64,000 nt of DNA from CAZAQV01 sp964487255 (GCA_964487255.1 CAZAQV010000002.1:62001-126000); one strand, 5' to 3'. Shown: positions 1-9,291, counted from the first letter of the stretch. A program made the numbers and translations. Notes: generated by a model not told the origin, from the letters alone.

Positions 1-359
1 GACGGTGGCTCGAAGAACTCGGAAACATCTGCGTCCACCTTTTCGCGACGTAAGTACTCCGCCACCTCCTCGGCCGCAAGCGCGCGCATCGGAACCTCTT
101 CTGGCAAGTTCTCTACACTCGGTTTTGCAAAATAGAACCACGCAGCAGCCGCAGCAGCGACGGCAAAAACGCCAATCACCAAGTGATTGGGGCGCCATCC
201 AGCGTCGTCATCCTCTGTATCACTGTTGGTGTTACGCGCGGCAGCTGCAGAAAGCTCTTCGAGACCTTGTGTGCGCAGGCATTTAGGGCATCGAGGCGCA
301 GCGGACTTGTCGGGGTCGTGCTCAAAAGTGAGGTCGCAGTGGGAGCAGCGGTGACTCAT
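1..359 (-). CDS. Zinc-ribbon single-pass membrane protein (3' end off the window)
   Basis: An open minus-strand frame starts at the ATG at 359 and runs off the left edge, so the C-terminus is missing. The N-terminus starts MSHRCSHCDLTF and has a second CxxC (PKCL) about 20 residues later, which makes a four-cysteine zinc ribbon. A membrane segment follows at about residues 58-74 (HLVIGVFAVAAAAAAWFYF), then an acidic region. The start codon overlaps the stop of the upstream DsbA-like gene as ATGA, so the two are translationally coupled. This layout, a cytoplasmic zinc ribbon followed by one membrane helix and an outer tail, is common in small uncharacterised proteins of this group. No function can be assigned. 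Confidence 0.7.
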   Translation of the reverse strand, partial: MSHRCSHCDLTFEHDPDKSAAPRCPKCLRTQGLEELSAAAARNTNSDTEDDDAGWRPNHLVIGVFAVAAAAAAWFYFAKPSVENLPEEVPMRALAAEEVAEYLRREKVDADVSEFFEPP

Positions 360-982
360 GATGAAGCCCCTGCGCGACGGCGAATCTCAGCTTCGACGAA
401 AGACAAACGATCGTTGCCCCAGTACATCTGACCGCCGATAAAGAAAGTGGGTGACCCGAAGGCACCGCGTTCGACCGCCTCATCTGTCCACGTTCGAAGA
501 AGATCCTTCACGCGATCGATGGACGCAAGCTCAAGCAGTCGATCGGCATCCATTCCGGATTGACCGATAACTTCACGAATCACGTCAACCTTGGAAAGGT
601 CGCCACCCTCGACCCAGTACGCGCGGAATAGCGCAAGTGCTAGTGGTTCGACATGCTTGGGGTTTTCCTCGTGCGCCGCCACCAAGACACGCTGAGCGGT
701 CAGAGAGTTGATCGGAAAGACGTCGGGAAACTTGAACTCAACACCATAGCGGTGGGCCCATCGATTGAGGTCGCTCAACATGTACTTGGCTTTGGCGGGG
801 ACCCGCGCGGGCATCTCGTTACCCGAGGCTTTGAAAACTCCCCCGAGTAAGAAAGGTCGCCAGCGGACTTCGGTACCCGAAAACGTGCCCAAGTCGTGCA
901 CCTGAGTCGCTGCGAGGTAGCTGTAGGGCGACCCCACATCGAAGAAAAACTCTAAGACCGGACTCGTCGCGTCGTCGGACAT
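356..982 (-). CDS. DsbA-family / 2-hydroxychromene-2-carboxylate isomerase-like protein
   Basis: The 208-aa product has the thioredoxin fold of the GST-kappa/HCCA-isomerase branch. It starts with EFFFDVGSPYSYLAATQ, where Ser18 takes the place of the redox cysteine, and ends with the typical FGSPTFFIGGQMYWGNDR segment. Known members isomerise 2-hydroxychromene-2-carboxylate in naphthalene breakdown or act as glutathione-dependent enzymes. No aromatic catabolism genes are nearby, so the substrate here is unknown. I chose the ATG at 982 because the family fold begins right after it; the longer upstream reading has no family-like residues. It overlaps the next gene by 4 nt (ATGA). Confidence 0.8.
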   Translation of the reverse strand: MSDDATSPVLEFFFDVGSPYSYLAATQVHDLGTFSGTEVRWRPFLLGGVFKASGNEMPARVPAKAKYMLSDLNRWAHRYGVEFKFPDVFPINSLTAQRVLVAAHEENPKHVEPLALALFRAYWVEGGDLSKVDVIREVIGQSGMDADRLLELASIDRVKDLLRTWTDEAVERGAFGSPTFFIGGQMYWGNDRLSFVEAEIRRRAGASS

Positions 983-1147
983 ATGCGCGAGAGCATACAG
1001 CCAATGCACCCAAATTTCCGCCGGATTCTCAGGATGAACTGTGGCGTAATCGGACACCTGGGGAAGATCGTTGCTGAAACTCCACCGGACGGTGCGTCGT
1101 AGGCTCGGGGTCCGTCCAGGTTAGTGCCGTGATGACAGGCCGAGCGT

Positions 1148-1516
1148 GTGGTACCTCCACACGGAGTGACTCTCGAACGAAAAAGGGGCGAGCTGGACTG
1201 CCTCAGCTGCGGAGTCTGCTGTCGTACCGGCGCGGACGGACGAATCCTCATCCCTCCAGAAGACCTCGTGCGATGGAAGGAGCTCGACCGGGAGGACATC
1301 GCCACGGCTGTCCAACCCGGTCACTTCGGGTTGGTTGCATTTGCCACCGACGAAGCCGGTGCGTGTGTGCACCTAGGCACCACAGAAAGTCAGAATGCGT
1401 GCCAGATTTACGAGGTGCGCGGCACGACTTGCCGCGAGTTCGAAAAAGGCAGCGCGCAGTGCTTGGCCTTCAGGCGCGAATTCGGCATCGATCCACCGCC
1501 CCCCCTACTAGGTTAG
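1148..1516 (+). CDS. YkgJ-family cysteine cluster protein
   Basis: This 122-aa protein has the Fe/Zn-chelating cysteine pattern of the YkgJ family: LDCLSCGVCCRTG at about residues 17-29, then spaced cysteines in GACVH, ACQIYEVRGTTC and AQC. The family is predicted to bind a metal cluster; some members are tied to protein modification or metal handling, but the reaction is not settled. It starts with a GTG at 1148, with another in-frame GTG at 1166. It lies one base ahead of the TauE-type exporter and is probably cotranscribed with it. It diverges from the DsbA-like gene. Confidence 0.8.
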   Translation: MVPPHGVTLERKRGELDCLSCGVCCRTGADGRILIPPEDLVRWKELDREDIATAVQPGHFGLVAFATDEAGACVHLGTTESQNACQIYEVRGTTCREFEKGSAQCLAFRREFGIDPPPPLLG

Positions 1517-1517
1517 G

Positions 1518-2264
1518 TTGAGTGCGGTGACTTGGCTCGTTCCGGCGTTCTTGCTGACCGCATTGCTGTACGCCTCGATCGGCTTCGGCGGCGGCTCGAC
1601 GTACACAGCGCTGCTCGCACTCGCCGAACTTTCCTACGGTTTGATTCCGCCGGTCTCGCTCACCTGCAATCTGGTCGTCGTCAGCGGAAGCACATTACGT
1701 TTTCACCGAGCACAGCTCATCAACTGGAAGGAATGCGGTTCGTACCTCTTGCTTTCGATTCCCGCGGCTTGGTTTGCCGGGACGCTCTCTCTCCCCCGTG
1801 AGCTCTTCTTTGGCATTCTAGGAAGCGCTTTGGGGCTCAGCGCGGTGGCGATGTGGGTCCGCTCGCGTGGCGTCGAAGTTCAGTATGCAAGACCACCCTT
1901 TGCACTTCGCGTGGCTCTAGGCGCAGCGTTTGGTCTCCTGGCAGGTCTTGTTGGCATCGGAGGCGGCATCTTTCTTTCGCCGTGCCTCCACCTCTTGCAC
2001 GCCGCAAGCCCCAAACGGATCGCGGCGATCTCGAGTGTCTATATCGCAGCCAATTCACTTGCCGGCCTACTTGGCCACACGATGCGCCTCGGCGATCTCT
2101 CGTTCTTGTCGAACCATGCGTGGCTCTTCGCTGCAGTGCTGATCGGTGGCCAGCTCGGCAACTGGCTTTCTCTGCGCGTCCTTTCAGAGCGCACCATCCG
2201 CACCCTCACCAGTGTGCTCGTGCTCTACGTCGGCGTGCGTCTGCTGATTGTTGCTACCACTTGA
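1518..2264 (+). CDS. TauE/SafE-family sulfite/anion exporter
   Basis: The 248-aa product is almost entirely hydrophobic, with about eight predicted membrane segments. It has the two-half layout of TauE/SafE proteins, including IGFGGGSTYTALLAL near the N-terminus and LVGIGGGIFLSPCLHLL in the second half. The family exports sulfite, sulfoacetate or related organosulfur anions across the inner membrane; the substrate here is unknown. The first possible start is TTG at 1518, one base after the YkgJ stop, with a GTG at 1527. The 3' end overlaps the convergent gpmI gene by 11 bp. Confidence 0.88.
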   Translation: MSAVTWLVPAFLLTALLYASIGFGGGSTYTALLALAELSYGLIPPVSLTCNLVVVSGSTLRFHRAQLINWKECGSYLLLSIPAAWFAGTLSLPRELFFGILGSALGLSAVAMWVRSRGVEVQYARPPFALRVALGAAFGLLAGLVGIGGGIFLSPCLHLLHAASPKRIAAISSVYIAANSLAGLLGHTMRLGDLSFLSNHAWLFAAVLIGGQLGNWLSLRVLSERTIRTLTSVLVLYVGVRLLIVATT

Positions 2265-3918
2265 GAAGACTGCTTCGGTGCGCTTCGGGTGGCTTGAAAC
2301 CGAGAAGTTCTGCGCTCGTCGCGGCCAAGTTGGCCAAACCTGCGCGCTCAAGCTGTTGGAGCTTGAGTTCATGACCGGGTGCCCAGATGTAGAGCGGCAC
2401 GGCGTTGAGCGTGTGTGACGTCTTGGCTTTGGGCTGGCCCTTGTCGCCCCGCTGAAAATCACCGGACTTCTTGTCGATCTCGTACATTTGATCGGCGTTA
2501 CCGTGATCAGCGGTCACAATCAGCGCCCCGTTGCGCTTTTTGATCTCGGGCAGCAGCCGCCGGATGCCTAGATCGACCGCTTCGACGGCCACCACGGTGG
2601 AGTCACGATCTCCGGTATGGCCCACCATGTCACCGTTCGCGTAGTTGATGCGCCCGAAGCGAAAATCACCAAGCGCTCTGATCGTCGCATCGGTAATTTC
2701 CGCAGACTTCATCCAAGGCCGCTGCTCAAAGGGTAGATTGTCGCTGGGGATCTCGACATAGGTCTCAAGCTTCTGATCGAACTTGCCGCTTCGGTTGCCA
2801 TTCCAAAAGTACGTCACATGGCCGTACTTTTGTGTCTCGCTGCACGCGAACTGTGGCACGCCACTGGCCGCCAGGTATGCGCCCAGTGTGTTGGAAATGT
2901 TCGGCGGATCGACGAGATACCTTTGTGGCACCATCTCGTCGCCGTCGTATTGCATCATGCCCGCGTAGAGCACGTCAGGTCGCTCACCCCGATCAAAGTG
3001 CTCAAACGTCTCTTGCTCGAACGCTTTTGAGATCTCGATTGCACGGTCACCGCGAAAGTTAAAAAAGATGACCGACGCACCATCGCGAATCGGGCCGACG
3101 GGTCCGTCGTCGTCCGCGATCACGAACCCGGGTAGGTTTTGGTCGGTAACACCAGGGTTTTTATCGCGCAACGATTCGACCGCCTCGCTCAGGCTCGGAA
3201 AATGCTCTCCTTCGCCGAGAACGTGGTGCCTCCAACCACGTTGGACCATGTCCCAATCTGCTTCATAGCGATCCATGGTGATCTTCATGCGACCGCCCCC
3301 CGATGCGACGCGATAATCGAAGCCTGCCTCTTGCAGCTCCTTGAGGACCTTTTCGAGCTGCTCGACATAGTCGAGCGCACTCGTTTCTGGCACGTCGCGC
3401 CCATCGAGTAGCGCGTGGACACGCACGCGTTTTACTTTCTCCTCAGCACAGCGGCGGAGCATAGCGAGCAGATGCTTGATGTGACTGTGGACATTGCCGT
3501 CGGAAAGCAGACCGATGAAATGCATAGGTTGGCCGGACTCGCGGACACGCTCGACCAGCGCTTTCCAGACCTCGCCCTCAAAAACCTCGCCCGACTCGAA
3601 CGCCGCGTTGATCCGCTTCGCGCCCTGATCGAATACCTGGCCGGCGCCAATGGCGTTATGACCGACTTCGCTATTGCCCATATCGTCGTCGCTGGGAAGA
3701 CCGACCGCGGTTCCATGGGCAGCGATCTCGGTGTAGACACAGCTTTCATGGCCAGCATGAAGCAGGTCGAGCGTCGGCGTACGCGCCAGCTTGACGGCGT
3801 CGCCTTCATCGCCTCTTCCCACACCGACACCGTCCATCACGACGAGCAGCACAGGCCCCTCAACGCCCGGAAACGACGGATTCTGCTGTAGTGCTTTCAC
3901 CTGACGAGCATTGGACAC
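2254..3918 (-). CDS. gpmI: 2,3-bisphosphoglycerate-independent phosphoglycerate mutase
   Basis: The 554-aa enzyme interconverts 3- and 2-phosphoglycerate in glycolysis and gluconeogenesis. It belongs to the alkaline-phosphatase superfamily. The metal-binding VVMDGVGVGRG segment is near residue 30, the catalytic Ser83 lies in DMGNSEVGHNAIGAG, and the C-terminal metal site contains VTADHGNADQM. The length is somewhat above the usual ~510 aa, with added residues around 185-260 and at the C-terminus. The start is a GTG. It follows the cupin and hypothetical genes with a 41-nt gap and is likely the last gene of that operon. Its 3' end overlaps the TauE gene tail to tail. Confidence 0.95.
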   Translation of the reverse strand: MSNARQVKALQQNPSFPGVEGPVLLVVMDGVGVGRGDEGDAVKLARTPTLDLLHAGHESCVYTEIAAHGTAVGLPSDDDMGNSEVGHNAIGAGQVFDQGAKRINAAFESGEVFEGEVWKALVERVRESGQPMHFIGLLSDGNVHSHIKHLLAMLRRCAEEKVKRVRVHALLDGRDVPETSALDYVEQLEKVLKELQEAGFDYRVASGGGRMKITMDRYEADWDMVQRGWRHHVLGEGEHFPSLSEAVESLRDKNPGVTDQNLPGFVIADDDGPVGPIRDGASVIFFNFRGDRAIEISKAFEQETFEHFDRGERPDVLYAGMMQYDGDEMVPQRYLVDPPNISNTLGAYLAASGVPQFACSETQKYGHVTYFWNGNRSGKFDQKLETYVEIPSDNLPFEQRPWMKSAEITDATIRALGDFRFGRINYANGDMVGHTGDRDSTVVAVEAVDLGIRRLLPEIKKRNGALIVTADHGNADQMYEIDKKSGDFQRGDKGQPKAKTSHTLNAVPLYIWAPGHELKLQQLERAGLANLAATSAELLGFKPPEAHRSSLLKW

Positions 3919-3959
3919 CCACGCTCAACCCGCAAGGACATTCGCGGAAACGCCGCAGC

Positions 3960-4358
3960 CTACTCCCTAAAACGGAGGGCCTCGCGTAAGCCCGGATCAA
4001 GCGCGGCCACGCCCTGCTCGTCGAGGCCAATGCTTTGTGACGTGCGCGCCTCAAGGATATCGATCAAACGGCGACTGGTTCGTCCCGCGGGATCGTCGTT
4101 CCATGCACGGCGAAGCTCGTCGAGCAACAACGGAAAAATGCGTTCGCGAGACAAGCACACGAAGCGGACGTCGATAAACAGTGAGTTCGACTCTTCTTTG
4201 ATGCCACGCAACAAGAGCTGGTCGACCTGATCACTGTAAATTTTGTGCAGTGTCTCGTAGGCAAGCACGCGCCTTGCGCCCTTGAAGCCGGGCTTGTTCC
4301 ACAACTTGTTCGCCAAGTCATCGACAGTTCGTTGTTGTTCTTCGCTCAGTTCGCTCAT
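3960..4358 (-). CDS. Conserved-looking hypothetical protein (132 aa)
   Basis: I do not recognise a family. The product is soluble and charged, predicted mostly helical, with no signal peptide or membrane segment. Its ATG overlaps the stop of the upstream cupin lipoprotein as ATGA, and it lies 41 nt ahead of gpmI, so all three are probably one transcript. Codon choice resembles the neighbours, which supports a real gene. Confidence 0.7.
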   Translation of the reverse strand: MSELSEEQQRTVDDLANKLWNKPGFKGARRVLAYETLHKIYSDQVDQLLLRGIKEESNSLFIDVRFVCLSRERIFPLLLDELRRAWNDDPAGRTSRRLIDILEARTSQSIGLDEQGVAALDPGLREALRFRE

Positions 4359-5161
4359 TGTATAAAACGTTGCTCCGGACCGGATGGGACATACATTTGT
4401 AAAGCAACGAGCGGCTCGCTTCCATTGCTTTCAAAGCTGTGCACGGTGCCCCTCGGCACGTGTATCCATTGATCCGCATGAACCTCGATGGCCTTATCAC
4501 CCACGCGCATCGTTCCTGAACCTGAAGAAATCCAGAGGCTCTCGTCACTCGCCTCATGGACGTGGGACGGAACGGAGAACCCCGCTTCACCGCGGAGCTC
4601 CGCCAAGCTCATGGGGAGCTGCTCCGCCCCCGCACCACCCATCAACATGCGAACCAACAACTTGCCGTCGGCGTTGTCGTGCCAGACGGGGCCGCTGGGC
4701 GGGATCTTGTAGGCAACCACCTCGTTCGCTCGTGGACATTGCGCTGCGTTTGGCGAAGCTCGCGCATAAAGTGCGGTCGACTTCTTGGCTCCCTCACCGT
4801 GAACGCTGACTGCGCTCCAACTCGCGTGCGATGGAAGCAAGAGCGCCTCGCCGGGCATAACTCGCCAAGCGACCCCATCTTGCTCCACATCGCCCACGGT
4901 GACGACGATCCCGTGCTGCTCGGCAAAGAGCAGGTCCGCAGCGCACATTTGCACCGACGGTTCACCGGAGCCCAAGGTTCCCAAGGTGACCCGTGACACG
5001 CGCAGCTGAGCCGTGGACAAAAGCTCCTGTGACACGGTTGGGGCCGGGGAGGCCGGGGACTGCTCCGTTGCGTGCGGCGAGGACGCCTGCTCGGTGGCGG
5101 GCCGGCTCGAACCGCAGGCGCACGTCAGAGCGAGCCCCGCAACAACTTTCAATACGTGCAT
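4355..5161 (-). CDS. Cupin-domain lipoprotein
   Basis: The 268-aa protein starts MHVLKVVAGLALTCACGSS, a lipoprotein-type signal sequence with a cysteine at the end of the hydrophobic stretch. A Ser/Pro/Ala/Thr-rich linker follows. The C-terminal half is a cupin barrel with SVPSHVHEASDESLWISSG as motif 1 (His and Glu metal ligands) and HVPRGTVHSF as motif 2. A less conserved first cupin-like half is plausible. The ligand or reaction is unknown. I chose the ATG at 5161 because it begins the signal peptide; the longer frame adds ten residues of no clear meaning. It is the first gene of a cupin-hypothetical-gpmI operon and diverges from the aconitase gene. Confidence 0.78.
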   Translation of the reverse strand: MHVLKVVAGLALTCACGSSRPATEQASSPHATEQSPASPAPTVSQELLSTAQLRVSRVTLGTLGSGEPSVQMCAADLLFAEQHGIVVTVGDVEQDGVAWRVMPGEALLLPSHASWSAVSVHGEGAKKSTALYARASPNAAQCPRANEVVAYKIPPSGPVWHDNADGKLLVRMLMGGAGAEQLPMSLAELRGEAGFSVPSHVHEASDESLWISSGSGTMRVGDKAIEVHADQWIHVPRGTVHSFESNGSEPLVALQMYVPSGPEQRFIQ

Positions 5162-5295
5162 TGCAGGGCAGCATAGGCTCGCCCAAGTCATAAAGCTATG
5201 GAATCACCGGCGCTTTGACGCGCTGAGCCATGGTTACCCAACTGAAACAGAGGCTAGCCAGTCACCGTGATAAGCGTTAGAGATCGACAGAGACC

Positions 5296-7251
5296 GTGGC
5301 TAGACCTTCGAAGATCAAGTTCTCTGGGCGCATCCTGTATTTGACCGAAGACCCGGAGATGCTTCGAAAACAACTGCAGGGTGAAGACCTTCCTTTTGAT
5401 CCCGAGCGCAAGCTCATCGACAACATCAGCACAGACGAGATTACACCCGGGTGGGTGTGCTTTTACTACGATGAAACGCTCGGTCGCTACTCGATGGTGG
5501 GCCTCCGAGGCGGACTCTTCGACAAGGACACGCTCAAGTCGGGTGGCTTCGACGTGATTGTGAGTGGCCTGAGCAAGGGCTGCGGCTCGTCGCGCGAGAC
5601 CGCGCCATACAGTGAGCTAACCGCCGGAATCCAACTTGTGCTCGCGCAGAGTATCGAAAAGATCTACGGACAGAACTGCCAGAACATCGGTCTACTGACG
5701 TCGACGGATTTCTCGCTTATCCCACGTATCGTTCGTGGCGAAGAGATTCCGCTCGATGCGTTCACCAAAGGGCTCGACCCGATCAGCGCCGACATCGTGC
5801 AGCATGGGGGTCTTTTCGAGTACAACAAGGCTCGCATGGCCGGCGACGTGTCGCCACCCGCACTCACAACCAAAGCGCGACCGATGACCTTGGTCGAGAA
5901 GATTATCGCGCAACACGCCGTCGTCGACGCCAAGTCGGGTGAAGTCGGAGTCACGGCTGTCAAACCGGGCGATGCGTTGTTTGTACGAACGGATGTCCGG
6001 TTCAGCCACGAGTACGTCACACCGATGGCGGACTCGTTGTTTCGCAAAGCACTCGGCAACGACGCGAAGGTCACTGACCCGTCGAGCGTCTACACCTTTC
6101 GCGACCACCTTACCTTTTTGGGTGACGTGATGAGCGAAGAGAAGCGCAAACTCGGCCTGATGGAGCACGCGGACGGCTTGGCAACGACCCAGGCCAGCTT
6201 CTCGAAGAAGCATGGGCTTAAACTCTACGGGGAGAGCGATCGCGGCGGGTCGGAAGCGATTTGCCACAATGCGGTGGTCGAGGACCTCGGCCTTCCTGGG
6301 CAAGTGATCGCAGGCACCGATTCACACACCTGCATGGCTGGTGTATTGGGCGCCTTCGCATTTGGCGTCGGTTCGACCGACATGGCGAACGCTTGGTACA
6401 CACAGGACATTCGCGTGAAGGTTCCCGAGACCGTGCGCTTCAACCTGACGGGTAAGCTCCGCGAGGGTGTAACAGCTAAAGATGTGATGCTTCACATCCT
6501 CAGCCAGCCCTTCTTTCGAACCAGCCGTGGCATCGGCAAGGTGCTCGAATTTGCAGGCCCCGGTATCAAAAGCATGCCACTTGACGAACGCGCGACGCTC
6601 ACCAACATGGCGGTGGAGGCTGGCGGCTTCACGGGTATCATCGAGGCCGACGAAGTCGTGGTCGACTACATTGTCCAGCAACGAGGCGTCGACGCCGACG
6701 AAGTTCGCAAAGGCATTGTGCAAGGCGACGAAGGAGCCGAATACCTCGAGACCTTCGACATCGATCTCAACGACGTGACCGCGATGCTCGCCACGCCAGG
6801 CGATCCGCGAAACGGGAGGACATTGTCCGAGCTCGCAGCCGAGCACATCAAGATCGACATCGCATATGGCGGCTCGTGCACGGGCGGCAAGAAAGCCGAC
6901 ATGGACATGTACGCGGCGGTCATGAAACGGGCACTCGACGAAGGCAAGAAAGTCGCCGACGGCGTCGAATGCTACATCCAGTTTGGATCGCAACAGATTC
7001 GCGAGTACGCCGAGGCGCAGGGCTACACCGATATCTTCAAGAAAGCCGGCGTCATCACCATCGACCCATCATGTGGCGCATGTATCAATGCCGGCCCAGG
7101 CGCATCGCGCAGCAAAGACTCGGTCGCTGTGAGCGCCCAAAACCGCAACTTCCCCGGACGAAGTGGCCCAGGCCAAGTCTACCTGGCAAGCCCACTCACC
7201 GTCGCCGCCAGCGCCATCGCCGGCTACATCACCGAACCCCACTTGTCGTAG
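5296..7251 (+). CDS. Aconitase/3-isopropylmalate dehydratase family protein with swivel domain first
   Basis: This 651-aa hydro-lyase has an unusual domain order. The small swivel (LeuD-like) domain comes first, with GLSKGCGSSRETAPYSE at about residues 92-107. The large Fe-S (LeuC-like) domain follows from about residue 200, with the cluster cysteines in GTDSHTCMAG (about 341) and DPSCGACINAGPG (about 590) and the GGSCTGGKK motif in between. AcnB also puts the swivel before the catalytic domains but carries an extra N-terminal HEAT-like domain that is absent here. The substrate could be citrate, isopropylmalate, homocitrate or a related acid. The start is GTG at 5296. It sits 43 nt ahead of ygfZ, whose product services Fe-S enzymes. 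Confidence 0.88.
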   Translation: MARPSKIKFSGRILYLTEDPEMLRKQLQGEDLPFDPERKLIDNISTDEITPGWVCFYYDETLGRYSMVGLRGGLFDKDTLKSGGFDVIVSGLSKGCGSSRETAPYSELTAGIQLVLAQSIEKIYGQNCQNIGLLTSTDFSLIPRIVRGEEIPLDAFTKGLDPISADIVQHGGLFEYNKARMAGDVSPPALTTKARPMTLVEKIIAQHAVVDAKSGEVGVTAVKPGDALFVRTDVRFSHEYVTPMADSLFRKALGNDAKVTDPSSVYTFRDHLTFLGDVMSEEKRKLGLMEHADGLATTQASFSKKHGLKLYGESDRGGSEAICHNAVVEDLGLPGQVIAGTDSHTCMAGVLGAFAFGVGSTDMANAWYTQDIRVKVPETVRFNLTGKLREGVTAKDVMLHILSQPFFRTSRGIGKVLEFAGPGIKSMPLDERATLTNMAVEAGGFTGIIEADEVVVDYIVQQRGVDADEVRKGIVQGDEGAEYLETFDIDLNDVTAMLATPGDPRNGRTLSELAAEHIKIDIAYGGSCTGGKKADMDMYAAVMKRALDEGKKVADGVECYIQFGSQQIREYAEAQGYTDIFKKAGVITIDPSCGACINAGPGASRSKDSVAVSAQNRNFPGRSGPGQVYLASPLTVAASAIAGYITEPHLS

Positions 7252-7294
7252 CCGCGGGTTGCAAAAAGGTGTCACGTGCCGCAAAAACCTGGGG

Positions 7295-8164
7295 ATGATG
7301 ACTTTCTCAGCGGTCGCAGCAGTGCGACCCGACGCGGTGCTTCGTTTCTCGGGTGACGACGCACAGACTTGGCTCGGTGGGCAGACGACCAACGACTTGA
7401 CCCCTCTCTTCGAAGGCAAGGTAGATGCTGTCTACACCCTATTCGTCACCGCCAAGGGTCGTATCCTCGCCGACGCATGGGTGAGCAAGGACCCAGACGG
7501 GACTTTCGTCGCGAGCCTTCCAGCGATCGCGACCGAAGCGCTACTCGAACACTTCGAGCGCTACATCATCATGGAAGACGTGGAGGTCGAGCGGCTTCCG
7601 CTGTCGGTTGTGAGCGTGGTCGATGGCGAGACCCCGAGCGACCTTCTTTCGAACCATCACCATCAGGCGCGCGACCTCGGCGGTCCTGCCACGCGCCTCT
7701 TTGTCCCCACAAACCAACTCAAACCCGTGGTCGACGTGTTGCGAAACAGCTCGCTCGATATTCTCGATGCGGACGACTGGACCGCCGCGAAGGTCGCGAC
7801 GGGCGAGCCAAGGTTCGGCGTCGACTTTTCCACCGAACACTATCCGCAAGAAGCAGGCTTGGGGAGCACCGCGGTGTCCTTCAACAAGGGTTGCTACATC
7901 GGCCAAGAGGTCGTGTGCATGCTGGAGAACCGGGGCAAGTTTCGCCGCCAACTCGTCCACATGACCCTTGCAGAGCCCATCGAGTCGGGCGCGGACATTC
8001 TTCTAGGAGACGAAGTCGTCGGCACCGTGACCTCGGGAGCGACGTGGGAAGGGGCTCACTTCGCCATCGGCATGGTTGCTCGCAAAGCGCTCGAACAACC
8101 CGATACGCTTAGCGTCGCTGGGCAAGGCCCACTGTCGCTGCAACCCGTCGGCCAAGGGAAATGA
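7295..8164 (+). CDS. ygfZ: Folate-binding protein YgfZ (GcvT-like, Fe-S cluster maintenance)
   Basis: The 289-aa product has the GcvT-like fold and the YgfZ signature NKGCYIGQE at about residues 197-205, with the conserved cysteine. YgfZ supports assembly or repair of certain Fe-S proteins with tetrahydrofolate; it is not a glycine-cleavage aminomethyltransferase. The start is at the ATG ATG pair at 7295/7298, preceded by GGGG. The longer frame reaches back into the upstream gene and is not credible. The placement just after a [4Fe-4S] dehydratase fits the role. Its stop overlaps the next start (ATGA). Confidence 0.88.
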   Translation: MMTFSAVAAVRPDAVLRFSGDDAQTWLGGQTTNDLTPLFEGKVDAVYTLFVTAKGRILADAWVSKDPDGTFVASLPAIATEALLEHFERYIIMEDVEVERLPLSVVSVVDGETPSDLLSNHHHQARDLGGPATRLFVPTNQLKPVVDVLRNSSLDILDADDWTAAKVATGEPRFGVDFSTEHYPQEAGLGSTAVSFNKGCYIGQEVVCMLENRGKFRRQLVHMTLAEPIESGADILLGDEVVGTVTSGATWEGAHFAIGMVARKALEQPDTLSVAGQGPLSLQPVGQGK

Positions 8165-9051
8165 GCACCGAAACACCATTTTTGCCACCAACGTGGATCA
8201 CGCAAGGCCCATGGCAACGTTGGAAGATCGTGCTGATGCCCCCCAACCCCATTACCCGCGCCGCTCGGGGCGCCCGCGTGCTGAGCAATCACTTGCGTCC
8301 CAGCGCCCTGACCGCAAGGCTTGGCAGACTCAAGGCGCTGGGGATGATCGGCGAAGTGCCGAGCTACTGGCAGGTGCTCGTCGCCGCACAGCACAACATG
8401 CTCGGAGCCGCCGCCGTTGAAACCAAGAAGTTTTACGAGGCTCAAGGCATCGGTTTTCGTGAACACAACTGGCGGCGCTTTTTCTGCGATCCGGCCACCA
8501 TGATGGACGCCACCGGACTCTTTCAAGAGCGCGACGACATTGTACGCCACGTCCTTCAGACCTTTCATCGGCATCCACTCTATGACTTTCAACTGTTGCG
8601 TATGTTTGACGACGGACCCGAAGAACTGCTGCGCCAAACAAAGGCGCTGCTCGACGGCGCCCATCCGCTTGGTCACCAGTTTGAGAACCTGATAGAGGAC
8701 CCGAGCTACCATGCGCGTTTGCTCAAACAGGTCGAAGAGTTTGTGCGCGATCCAGTGGGCACAAAGCCTCTCCCGCTCGAATATCCTTATGAGGCGAGTC
8801 CCGAGCTGATGATGGCCATGGACCAGTTCACGACACTCACGGGTTTCCTGCGCTACGCCGCGCGCCTGCCCGCAACGCGCAACACCTTCTTCAGCACCCT
8901 AGGACAAAATGCACGCGCTCTGGTCACCGGTGGCCCCCCCACCGAACTCGACCCCTCGTGCTGCGATCCCGACATCCGCACCCGCTACATATCCGAGGAA
9001 AACGGTCGACGAGGATTGCCCCCCCTTCCCCTGGGATCCAAGCGCACTTGA
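8161..9051 (+). CDS. Hypothetical protein (296 aa), coupled to ygfZ
   Basis: I do not recognise a family. The protein is soluble, with no signal peptide or obvious membrane segment. It is rich in Arg, His, Trp and Phe, with several helical stretches. It has a basic N-terminal third (residues 25-60), and a CC pair and a Pro-rich tail near the C-terminus. The ATG overlaps the ygfZ stop, so it should be expressed with the aconitase and YgfZ. A link to Fe-S enzyme maturation is only an inference from position. Confidence 0.75.
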   Translation: MSTETPFLPPTWITQGPWQRWKIVLMPPNPITRAARGARVLSNHLRPSALTARLGRLKALGMIGEVPSYWQVLVAAQHNMLGAAAVETKKFYEAQGIGFREHNWRRFFCDPATMMDATGLFQERDDIVRHVLQTFHRHPLYDFQLLRMFDDGPEELLRQTKALLDGAHPLGHQFENLIEDPSYHARLLKQVEEFVRDPVGTKPLPLEYPYEASPELMMAMDQFTTLTGFLRYAARLPATRNTFFSTLGQNARALVTGGPPTELDPSCCDPDIRTRYISEENGRRGLPPLPLGSKRT

Positions 9052-9100
9052 TCCCTCCGCCCAGTCGCCAATCGGACACATGTGTCCCTGTGTGGGCACC

Positions 9101-9277
9101 TCAAGTGTATCCACACGATATTCCTGGGAGGGGGCGCTCTCCGGAAAGCACCCGCGGCTTCTGAGTCGGACGTGAGTACTGCACACTCGATGCCAGTAGA
9201 ACCAGCACAGAAATAATGACGAAGTATCCACACTGCGCCGCGAGCGAACGCCGCTTGGCGTCGAGTCGGCGTTCCAA
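9101..9277 (-). CDS. Candidate small membrane protein after birA
   Basis: A 58-aa minus-strand frame starts at a TTG at 9277 and stops at 9101, beginning 15 nt after the birA stop. It has a basic N-terminus, one good membrane segment (GYFVIISVLVLLASS at about residues 17-31) and a basic, Pro-containing tail. Third-codon bases look like real genes nearby. There is no ATG or GTG start and no clear ribosome site, so it may be spurious. The rest of the 9051-9292 spacer shows nothing recognisable. Confidence 0.25.
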   Translation of the reverse strand: MERRLDAKRRSLAAQCGYFVIISVLVLLASSVQYSRPTQKPRVLSGERPLPGISCGYT

Positions 9278-9291
9278 ACCGGCGTCGAAGG

